DNA from: Cavia porcellus
Lineage: Eukaryota > Chordata > Mammalia > Rodentia > Caviidae
Length of the DNA: 64,000 nt
Direction of reading: 5' to 3'
Assembly: GCF_034190915.1 (NCBI RefSeq)
Contig: NW_026947628.1
Location: forward strand, 434,001 to 498,000
Shown: positions 1-12,867 of the stretch, piece after piece
How positions within the stretch are numbered: position 1 is the first letter of the stretch
How the letters are laid out: each line of letters opens with the position of its first letter
Notes under the pieces: generated by a model
Seen by the model: the letters and a program-made list of their open reading frames with translations, nothing else
What the model was told of the DNA's origin: nothing
The model's database searches: none
Translations under genes and position numbers: made by a program

Positions 1-314
1 GTAATGTAACACACACCCATACAATGCGCACCACCCCGCGATGTTTTTCAGAAACCTATCCTACATTTCCACTGCATGTTCCCTCACCTTCCCATGCTGA
101 CCACCCCGTGGTGCTTTTCTCCATCCTACATTGCCACTCACTGCCTATCCTAATTCAGACCCTCCGATTCACACCACCCCGTGATGTTTTTCTCACTCCT
201 AGTAGTGAATGTAATGTAACACACACCCATACAATGCGCACCACCCTGTGATGTTTTTCTCACTCCTAGTAGTGAAGGTAATGTAACACACACCCATAAA
301 ATGCGCACCACCCC

Positions 315-381
315 GTGATGTTTTTCTCACTCCTACTAGTGAATGTAATGTAACACACACCCATACAATGCGCACCACCCC
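315..381 (+). repeat. Monomer A, canonical 67-bp copy (exemplar)
   Basis: This copy matches the consensus by eye. In order it has GTGATG and a T5 tract (1-11), a pyrimidine-rich stretch (12-20), ACTAGT (21-26, a SpeI site), the direct repeat AATGTAATGTAA (28-39), an ACACACACCC stretch (40-48), palindromic TGCGCA (55-60), and ACCACCCC at the end (60-67). Two CpGs exist per monomer: in GCGC and at the CCCC|GTG junction. Recurrent variants are GAATCTAATG for GAATGTAATG, CTAGTAGTG for CTACTAGTG (which destroys the SpeI site), CTACTGAAAG, and CCTCCCC for CCACCCC. The + orientation is arbitrary because no transcription is known. Confidence 0.95.
327..342. repeat. Short inverted repeat inside monomer A (exemplar)
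   Basis: TCACT (327-331) and AGTGA (338-342) are perfect inverted arms around the 6-base loop CCTACT, and ACTAGT (335-340) overlaps the right arm. At least the inner TCAC/GTGA arms persist in most A copies, including loop variants CCTAGT, CTTAGT, CCTTCT and CCTGCT. The CTACTGAAAG subtype breaks the right arm. Five base pairs is too short to claim a structure in vivo. Confidence 0.6.
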
Positions 382-716
382 GTGATGTTTTTCTCACTCC
401 TACTAGTGAATGTAATGTGACTCACACCCATACAATGCGCACCACCCCGTGATGTTTTTCTCACTCCTACTAGTGAATATAATGTAACACACACCCATAC
501 AATGCTCACCACCCAGTGATGTTTTTCTCACTCCTACTAGTGAATGTAATGTAACACACACCCATACAATGCGCACCACCCCGTGATGTTTTTCTCACTC
601 CTACTAGTGAATGTAATGTAACACACACCCATACAATGCGCACCACCCTGTGATGTTTTTCTCACTCCTACTAGTGAATGTAATGTAACACACACCCATA
701 CAATGCACACCACCCC

Positions 717-778
717 GTGATGTTTTTCTCACTCCTACTAGTGAATGTAACACACACCGATACAATGCGCACCACCCC
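717..778 (+). repeat. 62-bp A monomer with internal 5-bp deletion (HOR marker)
   Basis: GTGAATGTAATGTAACAC is shortened to GTGAATGTAACAC and followed by ACCGATAC, giving a 62-bp monomer. Identical copies lie at 8278-8339, 10912-10973, 13547-13608 and 15847-15908, one per HOR start. It is the cleanest diagnostic marker of this HOR family and explains why the HOR is 2635 rather than 2640 bp. Confidence 0.93.
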
Positions 779-3700
779 GTGATGTTTTTCTTACTCCTAC
801 TAGTGAATCTAATGTAACACACACCCATACAATGCGCACCACCTCCTGATGTTTTTCTCACTCTTAGTAGTGAATGTAATGTAACACACATCCATACAAT
901 TCGCACCACCCCGTGATGTTTTTCTCACTCCTACTAGTGAATGTAATGTAACACACACCCGTACAATGCGCACCACCCCGTGATGTTTTTCTCACTCCTA
1001 CTAGTGAATGTAATGTAACACACACCCATACAATGCGCACCACCCCGTGATGTTTTTCTCACTCCTACTAGTGAATGTAATGTAACACACACCCATACAA
1101 TGCGCACAACCCCGTGATGTTTTTCTCACTCCTACTAGTGAATCTAATGTAACACACACCCATACAATGCGCAACACCCCGTGATGTTTTTCTCACTCCT
1201 ACTAGTGAATGTAATGTAACACACACCCATACAATGCGTACCACCCCGTGATGTTTTTCTCACTCCTACTTGTGAATCTAATGTAACACCCACCCATAAA
1301 ATGCGGACCACCCCGCGATGTTTTTCTCACTCCTACTAGTGAATGTAATGTAACACACACCCATACAATGCGCACCACCCCGTGATGTTTTTCTCACACC
1401 TATTAGTGAATATAATGTAACACACACCCATACAATGCGCACCACCCCATGATGTTTTTCTCACTCCTACTAGTGAATGTAATGTAACACACACCCATAC
1501 AATGCGCACCACCCCGTGATGTTTTTCTCACTCTTAGTAGTGAATGTAATGTAACACACATCCATACAATTCGAACCACCCCGTGATGTTTTTCTCACTC
1601 CTATATGTGAATGTAATGTAACACACACCCGTACAATGCGCACCACCCCGTGATGTTTTTCTCACTCCTACTAGTGAATGTAATGTAACACACACCCATA
1701 CAATGCGCACCACCCCGTGATGTTTTTCTCACTCCTACTAGTGAATGTAATGTAACACACACCCATACAATGCGCACAACCCCCGTGATATTTTTCTCAC
1801 TCCTACTAGTGAATCTAATGTAACACACACCCATACAATGCGCACCACCCCATTATGTTTTTCTCACTCCTACTAGTGAATGTAATGTAACACACACCCA
1901 TACAATGAGCACCACCCCGTGATGTTTTTCTCACTCCTACTAGTGAATGTAATGTAACACACACCCATACAATGCGCACCACCCCGTGATGTTTTTCTCA
2001 CTCCTACTTGTGAATCTAATGTAACAGCCACCCATACAATGCGGACCACCCCGCGATGTTTTTCAGAAACCTATCCTACATTGAGACTGCATGTTCCCTG
2101 ACCTCCCCATGCTTACCACCCCGTGGTGCTTTTCTCCATCCTACATTGCCACTCACTGCCTATCCCAATTCAGACCATCCGATTCACACCACCCCGTGAT
2201 GTTTTTCTCACTCCTACTAGTGAATGTAATGTAACACACACCCATACAATGCGCACCACCCCGTGATGTTTTTCTCACTCCTTCTAGTGAATGTAATGTA
2301 ACACACACCCATACAATGCGCACCACCCCGTGATGTTTTTCTCACTCCTACTAGTGAATGTAATCTAACACACACCCACACAATGCGCACCACCCCGTGA
2401 TGTTTTTCTCACTCCTACTAGTGAATGTAATGTAACACACACCAATACAATGCGCACCACACCGTGATGTTTTTCTTACTCCTACTAGTGAATGTAATGT
2501 AACACACACCCATACAATGCGCACACCCGTCATGTTTTTCTCACTCCTACTAGTGAATGTAATGTAACACACACCCATACAATGCGCACCACCCCGTGAT
2601 GTTTTTCTCACTCCTACTAGTGAATGTAATGTAACACACATCCATACAATGCGCACCACCCCCGTGATGTTTTTCTCACTCCTACTAGTGAATCTAATGT
2701 AACACACACCCATACAATGCGCACCACCCCGTGATGTTTTTTCACTCCTACTAGTGAATGTAATGTAACACTCACCCATACAATGCGCAAGACCCCGTGA
2801 TGTTTTTCTCACTCCTACTAGTGAATGTAATGTAACACACACCCATACAATGCGCACCACCCCGTGATGTTTTTCTCACTCCTACTAGTGAATGTAATGT
2901 AACACACACCCATACAATGCGCACCACCCCGTGATGTTTTTCTCACTCCTACTAGTGAATGTAATGTAACACACACCCATACAATGCGCACAACCCCGTG
3001 ATGATTTTCTCACTCCTACTAGTGAATCTAATGTAACACACACCCATACACTGCGCACCACCCCGTGATGTTTTTCTCACTCCTACTAGTGAAGGTAATG
3101 TAACACACACCCATACAATGCGCACCACCCCGTGATGTTTTTCTCACTCCTACTAGTGAATGTAATGTAACACACACCCATACAATGCGCACCACCCCGT
3201 GATGTTTTTCTCATTCCTACTAGTGAATGTAATGTAACACACACCCATACAATGCGCATCTCCCCGTGATGTTTTTCTCACTCCTACTAGTGAATGTAAT
3301 GTAACACACACCCATACAATGCGCATCTCCCCGTGATGTTTTTCTCACTCCTACTAGTGAATGTAATGTAACACACACCCATACAATGCGCACCACCCCG
3401 TGATGTTTTTCTCACTCCTACTAGTGAATCTAATGTAACACACACCCATACAATGCGCACCACCCCGTGATGTTTTTCTCACTCCTACTAGTGAATGTAA
3501 TGTAACACACACCCATACAATGCGCACCACCCCGTGATGTTTTTCTCACTCCTACTAGTGAATCTAATGTAACACACACCCATACAATGCGCACCACCCC
3601 GTGATGGTTTTCTCACTCCTACTAGTGAATGTAATGTAACACACACCCATACAATGCGCACCACCCCGAGATGTTTTTCTCACTCCTACTAGTGAATGTA

Positions 3701-4949
3701 ATGTAACACACACCCATACAATGCGCACCACCCCGTGATGTTTTTCTCACTCCTACTAGTGAATGTAATGTAACACACACCCATACAATGCGCACCACCC
3801 CGTGATGTTTTTCTCACTCCTACTAGTGAATGTAATGTAACACACACCCATACAATGCGAAACACCCCGTGATGTTTTTCTCACTCCTACTAGTGAATGT
3901 AATGTAACACACACCCATACAATGCGCACCACCCCGTGATGTTTTTCTCACTCCTACTAGTGAATGTAATGTAACACACACCCATACAATGCGCAACACC
4001 CCGTGGTGCTTTTCTCACTCCTACTAGTGAATGTAATGTAACACACACCCATACAATGCGCACCACCCCGTGATGTTTTTCTCATTCCTACTAGTGAATG
4101 TAATGTAACACACACCCATACAATGCGCATCTCCCCGTGATGTTTTTCTCACTCCTACTAGTGAATGTAATGTAACACACACCCATACAATGCGCAACAC
4201 CCCGTGATGTTTTTCTCACTCCTACTAGTGAATCTAATGTAACACACACCCATACAATGCGCACCACCCCGTGATGTTTTTCTCACTCCTACTAGTGAAT
4301 GTAATGTAACACACACCCATACAATGCGCACCACCCCGTGATGTTTTTCTCACTCCTACTAGTGAATCTAATGTAACACACACCCATACAATGCGCACCA
4401 CCCCGTGATGTTTTTCTCACTCCTACTAGTGAATCTAATGTAACACACACCCATACAATGCACCCCACCCCGCGATGTTTTTCAGAAACCTATCCTACAT
4501 TGCCACTGCATGTTCCCTGACCTCCCCATGCTGACCACCACGCGGTGCTTTTCTCCATCCTACATTGCCACTCACTGCCTATCCTAATTCAGACCCTCCG
4601 ATTCACACCACCCCGTGATGTTTTTCTCACTCCTAGTAGTGAATGTAATGTAACACACACCCATACAATGCGCACCACCCCGTGATGTTTTTCTCACTCC
4701 TACTAGTGAATGTAATGTAACACACACCCATACAATGCGCACCACCCCGTGATGCTTTTCTCACTCCTACTAGTGAATCTAATGTAACACACACCCATAC
4801 AATGCGCACCACCCCGTGATGTTTTTCTCACTCCTACTAGTGAATGTAATGTAACACACACCCATACAATGCGCACCACCCCGTGATGTTTTTCTCACTC
4901 CTACTAGTGAATCTAATGTAACACACACCCATACAATGCGCACCACCCC

Positions 4950-5369
4950 GTGATGTTTTTCAGAAACCTATCCTACATTGCCACTGCATGTTCCCTGACC
5001 TCCCCATGCTGACCACCACGCGGTGCTTTTCTCCATCCTACATTGCCACTCACTGCCTATCCTAATTCAGACCCTCCGATTCACACCACCCCGTGATGTT
5101 TTTCTCACTCCTACTAGTGAATGTAATGTAACACACACCCATACAATGCGCACCTCCCCGTGATGTTTTTCACACTCCTACTAGTGCATGTAATGTAACA
5201 CACACCCATACAATGCGCACCACCCCGCGATGTTTTTCAGAAACCTATCCTACATTTCCACTGCATGATCCCTGACATTCCCATGCTGACCACCCCGTGG
5301 TGCTTTTCTCCATCCTACATTGCCACTCACTGCCTATCCTAATTCAGACCCTCCGATTCACACCACCCC
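4950..5369. repeat. Two-dyad group preceding the 2635-bp HOR block
   Basis: Dyads at 4950-5092 and 5227-5369 are 277 bp apart (two A monomers between). The first retains GTGATG instead of GCGATG at its start, like its paralogue at 20414. The second is the ATTTCC subtype that elsewhere is the third member of a trio. The left-block homology to 15131-20413 ends inside or just after the 4950 dyad, so a recombination junction lies near 4950-5100. Confidence 0.85.
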
Positions 5370-7321
5370 GTGATGTTTTTCTCACTCCTAGTAGTGAATG
5401 TAATGTAACACACACCCATACAATGCGCACCACCCTGTGATGTTTTTCTCACTCCTAGTAGTGAAGGTAATGTAACACACACCCATAAAATGTGCACCAC
5501 CCCGTGATGTTTTTCTCACTCCTACTAGTGAATGTAATGTAACACACACCCATACAATGCGCACCACCCCGTGATGTTTTTCTCACTCCTACTAGTGAAT
5601 GTAATGTGACTCACACCCATACAATGCGCACCACCCCGTGATGTTTTTCTCACTCCTACTAGTGAATGTAATGTATCACACACCCTTACAATGCTCACAA
5701 CCCCGTGATGTTTTTCTCACTCCTACTAGTGAATGTAATGTAACACACACCCATACAATGCGCACCACCCCGTGATGTTTTTCTCACTCCTACTAGTGAA
5801 TGTAATGTAACACACACCCATACAATGCGCACCACCCCGTGATGTTTTTCTCACTCCTACTAGTGAATGTAATGTAACACACACCCATAAAATGCGCACC
5901 ACCCCGTGATGTTTTTCTCACTCCTACTAGTGAATGTAATGTAACACACACCCATAAAATGCGCACCACCCCGTGATGTTTTTTTCACTCCTACTAGTGA
6001 ATGTAATGTAACACACACCCATACAATGCGCACCACCCCGTGATGTTTTTCTCACACCTATTAGTGAATGTAATGTAACACACACCCATACAATGCGCAC
6101 CACCCCGTGATGTTTTTCTCACTCCTACTAGTGAATCTAATGTAACACACACCCATACAATGCGCACCACCTCGTGATGTTTTTCTCACTCTTAGTAGTG
6201 AATGTAATGTAACACACATCCATACAATTCGCACCACCCCGTGATGTTTTTGTCACTCCTACATGTGAATGTAATGTAACACACACCCATACAATGCGCA
6301 CCACCCCGTGATGTTTTTCTCACTCCTACTAGTGAATGTAATGTAACACACACCCATACAATGCGCACCACCCCGTGATGTTTTTCTCACTCCTACTAGT
6401 GAATGTAATGTAACACACACCCATACAATGCGCACCACCCCGTGATGTTTTTCTCACTCCTACTAGTGAATGTAATGTAACACACACCCATACAATGCGC
6501 ACCACCCCGTGATGTTTTTCTCACTCCTACTAGTGAATCTAATGTAACACACACCCATACAATGCGCACCACCCCGTGATGTTTTTCTCACTCCTACTAG
6601 TGAATCTAATGTAACACACACCCATACAATGCGCACCACCCCGTGATGTTTTTCTCACTCCTACTAGTGAATGTAATGTAACACACACCCATACAATGCG
6701 CACCACCCCGTGATGTTTTTCTCACTCCTACTAGTGAATGTAATGTAACACACACCCATACAATGCGCACCACCCCGTGATGGTTTTCTCACTCCTACTA
6801 GTGAATCTAATGTAACACACACCCATACAATGCGCACAACCCCGTGATGTTTTTCTCACTCCTACTAGTGAATCTAATGTAACACACACCCATACAATGC
6901 GCACCACCCCGTGATGTTTTTTTCACTCCTACTATTGAATGTAATGTAACACACACCCATACAATGAACACCACCCCGTGATGTTTTTCTCACTCCTACT
7001 AGTGAATCTAATGTAACACACACCCATACAATGCGCACCACCCCGCGATGTTTTTCAGAAACCTATCCTACATTGCCACTGCATATTCCCTGACCTCCCC
7101 ATGCTGACCACACCGCGGTGCTTTTCTCCATCCTACATTGCCACTCACTGCCTATCCTAATTCAGACCCTCCGATTCACACCACCCCGTGATGTTTTTCT
7201 CACTCCTACTAGTGAATGTAATATAACACACACCCATACAATGCGCACCACCCCGTGATGTTTTTCTCACTCCTACTAGTGAATGTAATGTAACACACAC
7301 CCATACAATGCGCACCACCCC

Positions 7322-7391
7322 GCGATGTTTTTCAGAAACCTATCCTACATTGCCACTGCATGTTCCCTGACCTCCCCATGCTGACCACCCC
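7322..7391 (+). repeat. Monomer B, 70-bp copy (exemplar; left half of dyad)
   Basis: It begins GCGATGTTTTTCAGAAACC and ends GACCACCCC, so the first about 11 and last about 8 bases match A while the middle is different. It carries ATCCTACATTGCCACT, a 16-base word also present in monomer C, which makes B and C closer to each other than to A. B is never seen without a following C. A subtype has ATTTCCACTG instead of ATTGCCACTG (dyads at 38, 5227, 7599, 10234, 12868, 15168, 29919, 31889, 33524, 34404, 35552, 36776, 38545, 40180, 43651, 43928, 45563, 52604, 54229, 56190). Confidence 0.93.
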
Positions 7392-7464
7392 GCGGTGCTT
7401 TTCTCCATCCTACATTGCCACTCACTGCCTATCCTAATTCAGACCCTCCGATTCACACCACCCC
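7392..7464 (+). repeat. Monomer C, 73-bp copy (exemplar; right half of dyad)
   Basis: It begins GCGGTGCTTTTCTCC and ends ATTCACACCACCCC. It shares ATCCTACATTGCCACT with B and the terminal ACCACCCC with all monomers. The B/C junction often forms CCGCGG (a SacII site); subtypes with GTGGTGC lack it. A recurrent subtype reads AGCCCCTCC for AGACCCTCC (dyads at 32970, 35552, 39626, 41663, 43097, 45009, 49061, 50349, 52050, 57405). C is always followed by an A monomer in phase. Confidence 0.93.
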
Positions 7465-7598
7465 GTGATGTTTTTCTCACTGCTACTAGTGAATGTAATG
7501 TAACACACACCCATACAATGCGCACCTCCCCGTGATGTTTTTCACACTCCTACTAGTGCATGTAATGTAACACACACCCATACAATGCGCACCACCCC

Positions 7599-10233
7599 GC
7601 GATGTTTTTCAGAAACCTATCCTACATTTCCACTGCATGTTCCCTCACCTTCCCATGCTGACCACCCCGTGGTGCTTTTCTCCATCCTACATTGCCACTC
7701 ACTGCCTATCCTAATTCAGACCCTCCGATTCACACCACCCCGTGATGTTTTTCTCACTCCTAGTAGTGAATGTAATGTAACACACACCCATACAATGCGC
7801 ACCACCCTGTGATGTTTTTCTCACTCCTAGTAGTGAAGGTAATGTAACACACACCCATAAAATGCGCACCACCCCGTGATGTTTTTCTCACTCCTACTAG
7901 TGAATGTAATGTAACACACACCCATACAATGCGCACCACCCCGTGATGTTTTTCTCACTCCTACTAGTGAATGTAATGTGACTCACACCCATACAATGCG
8001 CACCACCCCGTGATGTTTTTCTCACTCCTACTAGTGAATATAATGTAACACACACCCATACAATGCTCACCACCCAGTGATGTTTTTCTCACTCCTACTA
8101 GTGAATGTAATGTAACACACACCCATACAATGCGCACCACCCCGTGATGTTTTTCTCACTCCTACTAGTGAATGTAATGTAACACACACCCATAAAATGC
8201 GCACCACCCTGTGATGTTTTTCTCACTCCTACTAGTGAATGTAATGTAACACACACCCATACAATGCACACCACCCCGTGATGTTTTTCTCACTCCTACT
8301 AGTGAATGTAACACACACCGATACAATGCGCACCACCCCGTGATGTTTTTCTTACTCCTACTAGTGAATCTAATGTAACACACACCCATACAATGCGCAC
8401 CACCTCCTGATGTTTTTCTCACTCTTAGTAGTGAATGTAATGTAACACACATCCATACAATTCGCACCACCCCGTGATGTTTTTCTCACTCCTACTAGTG
8501 AATGTAATGTAACACACACCCGTACAATGCGCACCACCCCGTGATGTTTTTCTCACTCCTACTAGTGAATGTAATGTAACACACACCCATACAATGCGCA
8601 CCACCCCGTGATGTTTTTCTCACTCCTACTAGTGAATGTAATGTAACACACACCCATACAATGCGCACAACCCCGTGATGTTTTTCTCACTCCTACTAGT
8701 GAATCTAATGTAACACACACCCATACAATGCGCAACACCCCGTGATGTTTTTCTCACTCCTACTAGTGAATCTAATGTAACACACACCCATACAATGCGC
8801 ACCACCTCGTGATGTTTTTCTCACTCTTAGTAGTGAATGTAATGTAACACACATCCATACAATTCGCACCACCCCGTGATGTTTTTGTCACTCCTACATG
8901 TGAATGTAATGTAACACACACCCATACAATGCGCACCACCCCGTGATGTTTTTCTCACTCCTACTAGTGAATGTAATGTAACACACACCCATACAATGCG
9001 CACCACCCCGTGATGTTTTTCTCACTCCTACTAGTGAATGTAATGTAACACACACCCATACAATGCGCACCACCCCGTGATGTTTTTCTCACTCCTACTA
9101 GTGAATGTAATGTAACACACACCCATACAATGCGCACCACCCCGTGATGTTTTTCTCACTCCTACTAGTGAATCTAATGTAACACACACCCATACAATGC
9201 GCACCACCCCGTGATGTTTTTCTCACTCCTACTAGTGAATCTAATGTAACACACACCCATACAATGCGCACCACCCCGTGATGTTTTTCTCACTCCTACT
9301 AGTGAATGTAATGTAACACACACCCATACAATGCGCACCACCCCGTGATGTTTTTCTCACTCCTACTAGTGAATGTAATGTAACACACACCCATACAATG
9401 CGCACCACCCCGTGATGGTTTTCTCACTCCTACTAGTGAATCTAATGTAACACACACCCATACAATGCGCACAACCCCGTGATGTTTTTCTCACTCCTAC
9501 TAGTGAATCTAATGTAACACACACCCATACAATGCGCACCACCCCGTGATGTTTTTTTCACTCCTACTATTGAATGTAATGTAACACACACCCATACAAT
9601 GAGCACCACCCCGTGATGTTTTTCTCACTCCTACTAGTGAATCTAATGTAACACACACCCATACAATGCGCACCACCCCGCGATGTTTTTCAGAAACCTA
9701 TCCTACATTGCCACTGCATATTCCCTGACCTCCCCATGCTGACCACACCGCGGTGCTTTTCTCCATCCTACATTGCCACTCACTGCCTATCCTAATTCAG
9801 ACCCTCCGATTCACACCACCCCGTGATGTTTTTCTCACTCCTACTAGTGAATGTAATATAACACACACCCATACAATGCGCACCACCCCGTGATGTTTTT
9901 CTCACTCCTACTAGTGAATGTAATGTAACACACACCCATACAATGCGCACCACCCCGCGATGTTTTTCAGAAACCTATCCTACATTGCCACTGCATGTTC
10001 CCTGACCTCCCCATGCTGACCACCCCGCGGTGCTTTTCTCCATCCTACATTGCCACTCACTGCCTATCCTAATTCAGACCCTCCGATTCACACCACCCCG
10101 TGATGTTTTTCTCACTGCTACTAGTGAATGTAATGTAACACACACCCATACAATGCGCACCTCCCCGTGATGTTTTTCACACTCCTACTAGTGCATGTAA
10201 TGTAACACACACCCATACAATGCGCACCACCCC
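7599..10233. repeat. HOR unit H1, 2635 bp
   Basis: Layout is dyad 7599-7741, 29 A monomers (one of them the 62-bp marker at 8278), dyad 9680-9822, two A, dyad 9957-10099, two A. The arithmetic is exact: 3 x 143 + 33 x 67 - 5 = 2635. The unit carries private bases, for example CATAAAATG near 8191 where H2 and H3 have CATACAATG. It is almost identical to H2. Confidence 0.94.
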
Positions 10234-10376
10234 GCGATGTTTTTCAGAAACCTATCCTACATTTCCACTGCATGTTCCCTCACCTTCCCATGCTGACCAC
10301 CCCGTGGTGCTTTTCTCCATCCTACATTGCCACTCACTGCCTATCCTAATTCAGACCCTCCGATTCACACCACCCC
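9680..10376. repeat. Dyad trio T2 (9680, 9957, 10234)
   Basis: This is the T1 paralogue at offset 2635 with the same flanking-variant order. It forms the H1/H2 junction. Confidence 0.9.
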
Positions 10377-12867
10377 GTGATGTTTTTCTCACTCCTAGTA
10401 GTGAATGTAATGTAACACACACCCATACAATGCGCACCACCCTGTGATGTTTTTCTCACTCCTAGTAGTGAAGGTAATGTAACACACACCCATAAAATGC
10501 GCACCACCCCGTGATGTTTTTCTCACTCCTACTAGTGAATGTAATGTAACACACACCCATACAATGCGCACCACCTTTGATGTTTTTCTCACTCCTACTA
10601 GTGAATGTAATGTGACTCACACCCATACAATGCGCACCACCCCGTGATGTTTTTCTCACTCCTACTAGTGAATATAATGTAACACACACCCATACAATGC
10701 TCACCACCCAGTGATGTTTTTCTCACTCCTACTAGTGAATGTAATGTAACACACACCCATACAATGCGCACCACCCCGTGATGTTTTTCTCACTCCTACT
10801 AGTGAATGTAATGTAACACACACCCATACAATGCGCACCACCCTGTGATGTTTTTCTCACTCCTACTAGTGAATGTAATGTAACACACACCCATACAATG
10901 CACACCACCCCGTGATGTTTTTCTCACTCCTACTAGTGAATGTAACACACACCGATACAATGCGCACCACCCCGTGATGTTTTTCTTACTCCTACTAGTG
11001 AATCTAATGTAACACACACCCATACAATGCGCACCACCTCCTGATGTTTTTCTCACTCTTAGTAGTGAATGTAATGTAACACACATCCATACAATTCGCA
11101 CCACCCCGTGATGTTTTTCTCACTCCTACTAGTGAATGTAATGTAACACACACCCGTACAATGCGCACCACCCCGTGATGTTTTTCTCACTCCTACTAGT
11201 GAATGTAATGTAACACACACCCATACAATGCGCACCACCCCGTGATGTTTTTCTCACTCCTACTAGTGAATGTAATGTAACACACACCCATACAATGCGC
11301 ACAACCCCGTGATGTTTTTCTCACTCCTACTAGTGAATCTAATGTAACACACACCCATACAATGCGCAACACCCCGTGATGTTTTTCTCACTCCTACTAG
11401 TGAATCTAATGTAACACACACCCATACAATGCGCACCACCTCGTGATGTTTTTCTCACTCTTAGTAGTGAATGTAATGTAACACACATCCATACAATTCG
11501 CACCACCCCGTGATGTTTTTGTCACTCCTACATGTGAATGTAATGTAACACACACCCATACAATGCGCACCACCCCGTGATGTTTTTCTCACTCCTACTA
11601 GTGAATGTAATGTAACACACACCCATACAATGCGCACCACCCCGTGATGTTTTTCTCACTCCTACTAGTGAATGTAATGTAACACACACCCATACAATGC
11701 GCACCACCCCGTGATGTTTTTCTCACTCCTACTAGTGAATGTAATGTAACACACACCCATACAATGCGCACCACCCCGTGATGTTTTTCTCACTCCTACT
11801 AGTGAATCTAATGTAACACACACCCATACAATGCGCACCACCCCGTGATGTTTTTCTCACTCCTACTAGTGAATCTAATGTAACACACACCCATACAATG
11901 CGCACCACCCCGTGATGTTTTTCTCACTCCTACTAGTGAATGTAATGTAACACACACCCATACAATGCGCACCACCCCGTGATGTTTTTCTCACTCCTAC
12001 TAGTGAATGTAATGTAACACACACCCATACAATGCGCACCACCCCGTGATGGTTTTCTCACTCCTACTAGTGAATCTAATGTAACACACACCCATACAAT
12101 GCGCACAACCCCGTGATGTTTTTCTCACTCCTACTAGTGAATCTAATGTAACACACACCCATACAATGCGCACCACCCCGTGATGTTTTTTTCACTCCTA
12201 CTATTGAATGTAATGTAACACACACCCATACAATGAGCACCACCCCGTGATGTTTTTCTCACTCCTACTAGTGAATCTAATGTAACACACACCCATACAA
12301 TGCGCACCACCCCGCGATGTTTTTCAGAAACCTATCCTACATTGCCACTGCATATTCCCTGACCTCCCCATGCTGACCACACCGCGGTGCTTTTCTCCAT
12401 CCTACATTGCCACTCACTGCCTATCCTAATTCAGACCCTCCGATTCACACCACCCCGTGATGTTTTTCTCACTCCTACTAGTGAATGTAATATAACACAC
12501 ACCCATACAATGCGCACCACCCCGTGATGTTTTTCTCACTCCTACTAGTGAATGTAATGTAACACACACCCATACAATGCGCACCACCCCGCGATGTTTT
12601 TCAGAAACCTATCCTACATTGCCACTGCATGTTCCCTGACCTCCCCATGCTGACCACCCCGCGGTGCTTTTCTCCATCCTACATTGCCACTCACTGCCTA
12701 TCCTAATTCAGACCCTCCGATTCACACCACCCCGTGATGTTTTTCTCACTGCTACTAGTGAATGTAATGTAACACACACCCATACAATGCGCACCTCCCC
12801 GTGATGTTTTTCACACTCCTACTAGTGCATGTAATGTAACACACACCCATACAATGCGCACCACCCC
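10234..12867. repeat. HOR unit H2, 2634 bp
   Basis: It has the same layout as H1, with dyads at 10234, 12314 and 12591. The single length difference is one missing base near 10574, where CCACCCCGTGATG reads CCACCTTTGATG. I saw only a handful of substitutions against H1, which implies very recent amplification or ongoing homogenisation. Confidence 0.94.

Larger units (their letters stand above)
1..4949. repeat. Left block P: long A runs with three sparse dyads
   Basis: Dyads lie at 38-180, 2053-2195 and 4472-4614, separated by 28, 34 and 5 A monomers. Bases 1 to about 1200 match the start of the 2635-bp HOR (offset 7561). The tail from about 1200 is different and recurs only at 16331 onward. 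The dyad at 2053 is a private subtype (ATTGAGACTG, CTTACCACC, TATCCCAATT) shared only with 17182. Off-register indels are few: an extra C near 1790, two missing bases near 2524, an extra C near 2670 and one missing T near 2736. Confidence 0.9.
5227..7598. repeat. HOR unit H0, 2372-bp variant
   Basis: The unit runs from an ATTTCC-type dyad (5227) through 25 A monomers, then dyads at 7045 and 7322 with two A each. Length is exactly 3 x 143 + 29 x 67. From about 6117 to 7598 it aligns with H1 at offset 2635. The left part differs from H1 and lacks the 62-bp marker monomer, so H0 is a variant or precursor of the amplified HOR. Confidence 0.87.
7045..7741. repeat. Dyad trio T1 (dyads at 7045, 7322, 7599)
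   Basis: Three B-C dyads are spaced 277 bp, each separated by two A monomers. Dyad 1 is followed by an A copy with AATATAAC instead of AATGTAAC. Dyad 2 is followed by an A copy with CACTGCTAC and one with CACCTCCCC...TAGTGCATG. Dyad 3 is the ATTTCC subtype, followed by GTAGTGAATG and GTAGTGAAGG copies. This fixed order of diagnostic variants identifies the trio elsewhere. Confidence 0.9.

Noticed and set aside
38..180. B-C dyad as a separate mobile element inserted into A
   Set aside because: Its ends match A's own ends and phase exactly, with no target duplication, and it recurs at preferred in-register distances. Capture and spread by unequal exchange is simpler.
381..400. Telomere-like G-rich strand (GGGGTGG and GGGTGTGTG on the - strand)
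   Set aside because: There is no tandem TTAGGG, TTTAGGG or TTAGG run anywhere; the G-rich word occurs only once per 67-bp monomer.
604..909. Repeated 101-codon minus-strand frame (also at 8165, 10799, 13434, 15734)
   Set aside because: It is the HOR repeated, not a gene family. The frame is the three-phase translation of monomer A, extended by the 62-bp marker monomer. There is no codon bias, no conserved start context and no domain.
908..925. CENP-B-box-like word in variant monomers (TTCGCACCACCCCG) and near 47044-47056 (TGCGCACCACCCCGGG)
   Set aside because: The box needs TTCG, four bases, A, two bases, then CGGG. The first has CCGT at the end; the second has TGCG at the start and the CGGG displaced by one base. 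The match is by chance and occurs in few monomers.
7585..7812. 75-codon plus-strand frame over dyads (also at 24, 10220, 12854, 15154) and the related 61-codon frames near 29.6-38.6 kb
   Set aside because: It is translation of the B-C dyad plus A. It recurs only because the DNA recurs, and frames elsewhere in equivalent dyads are interrupted.
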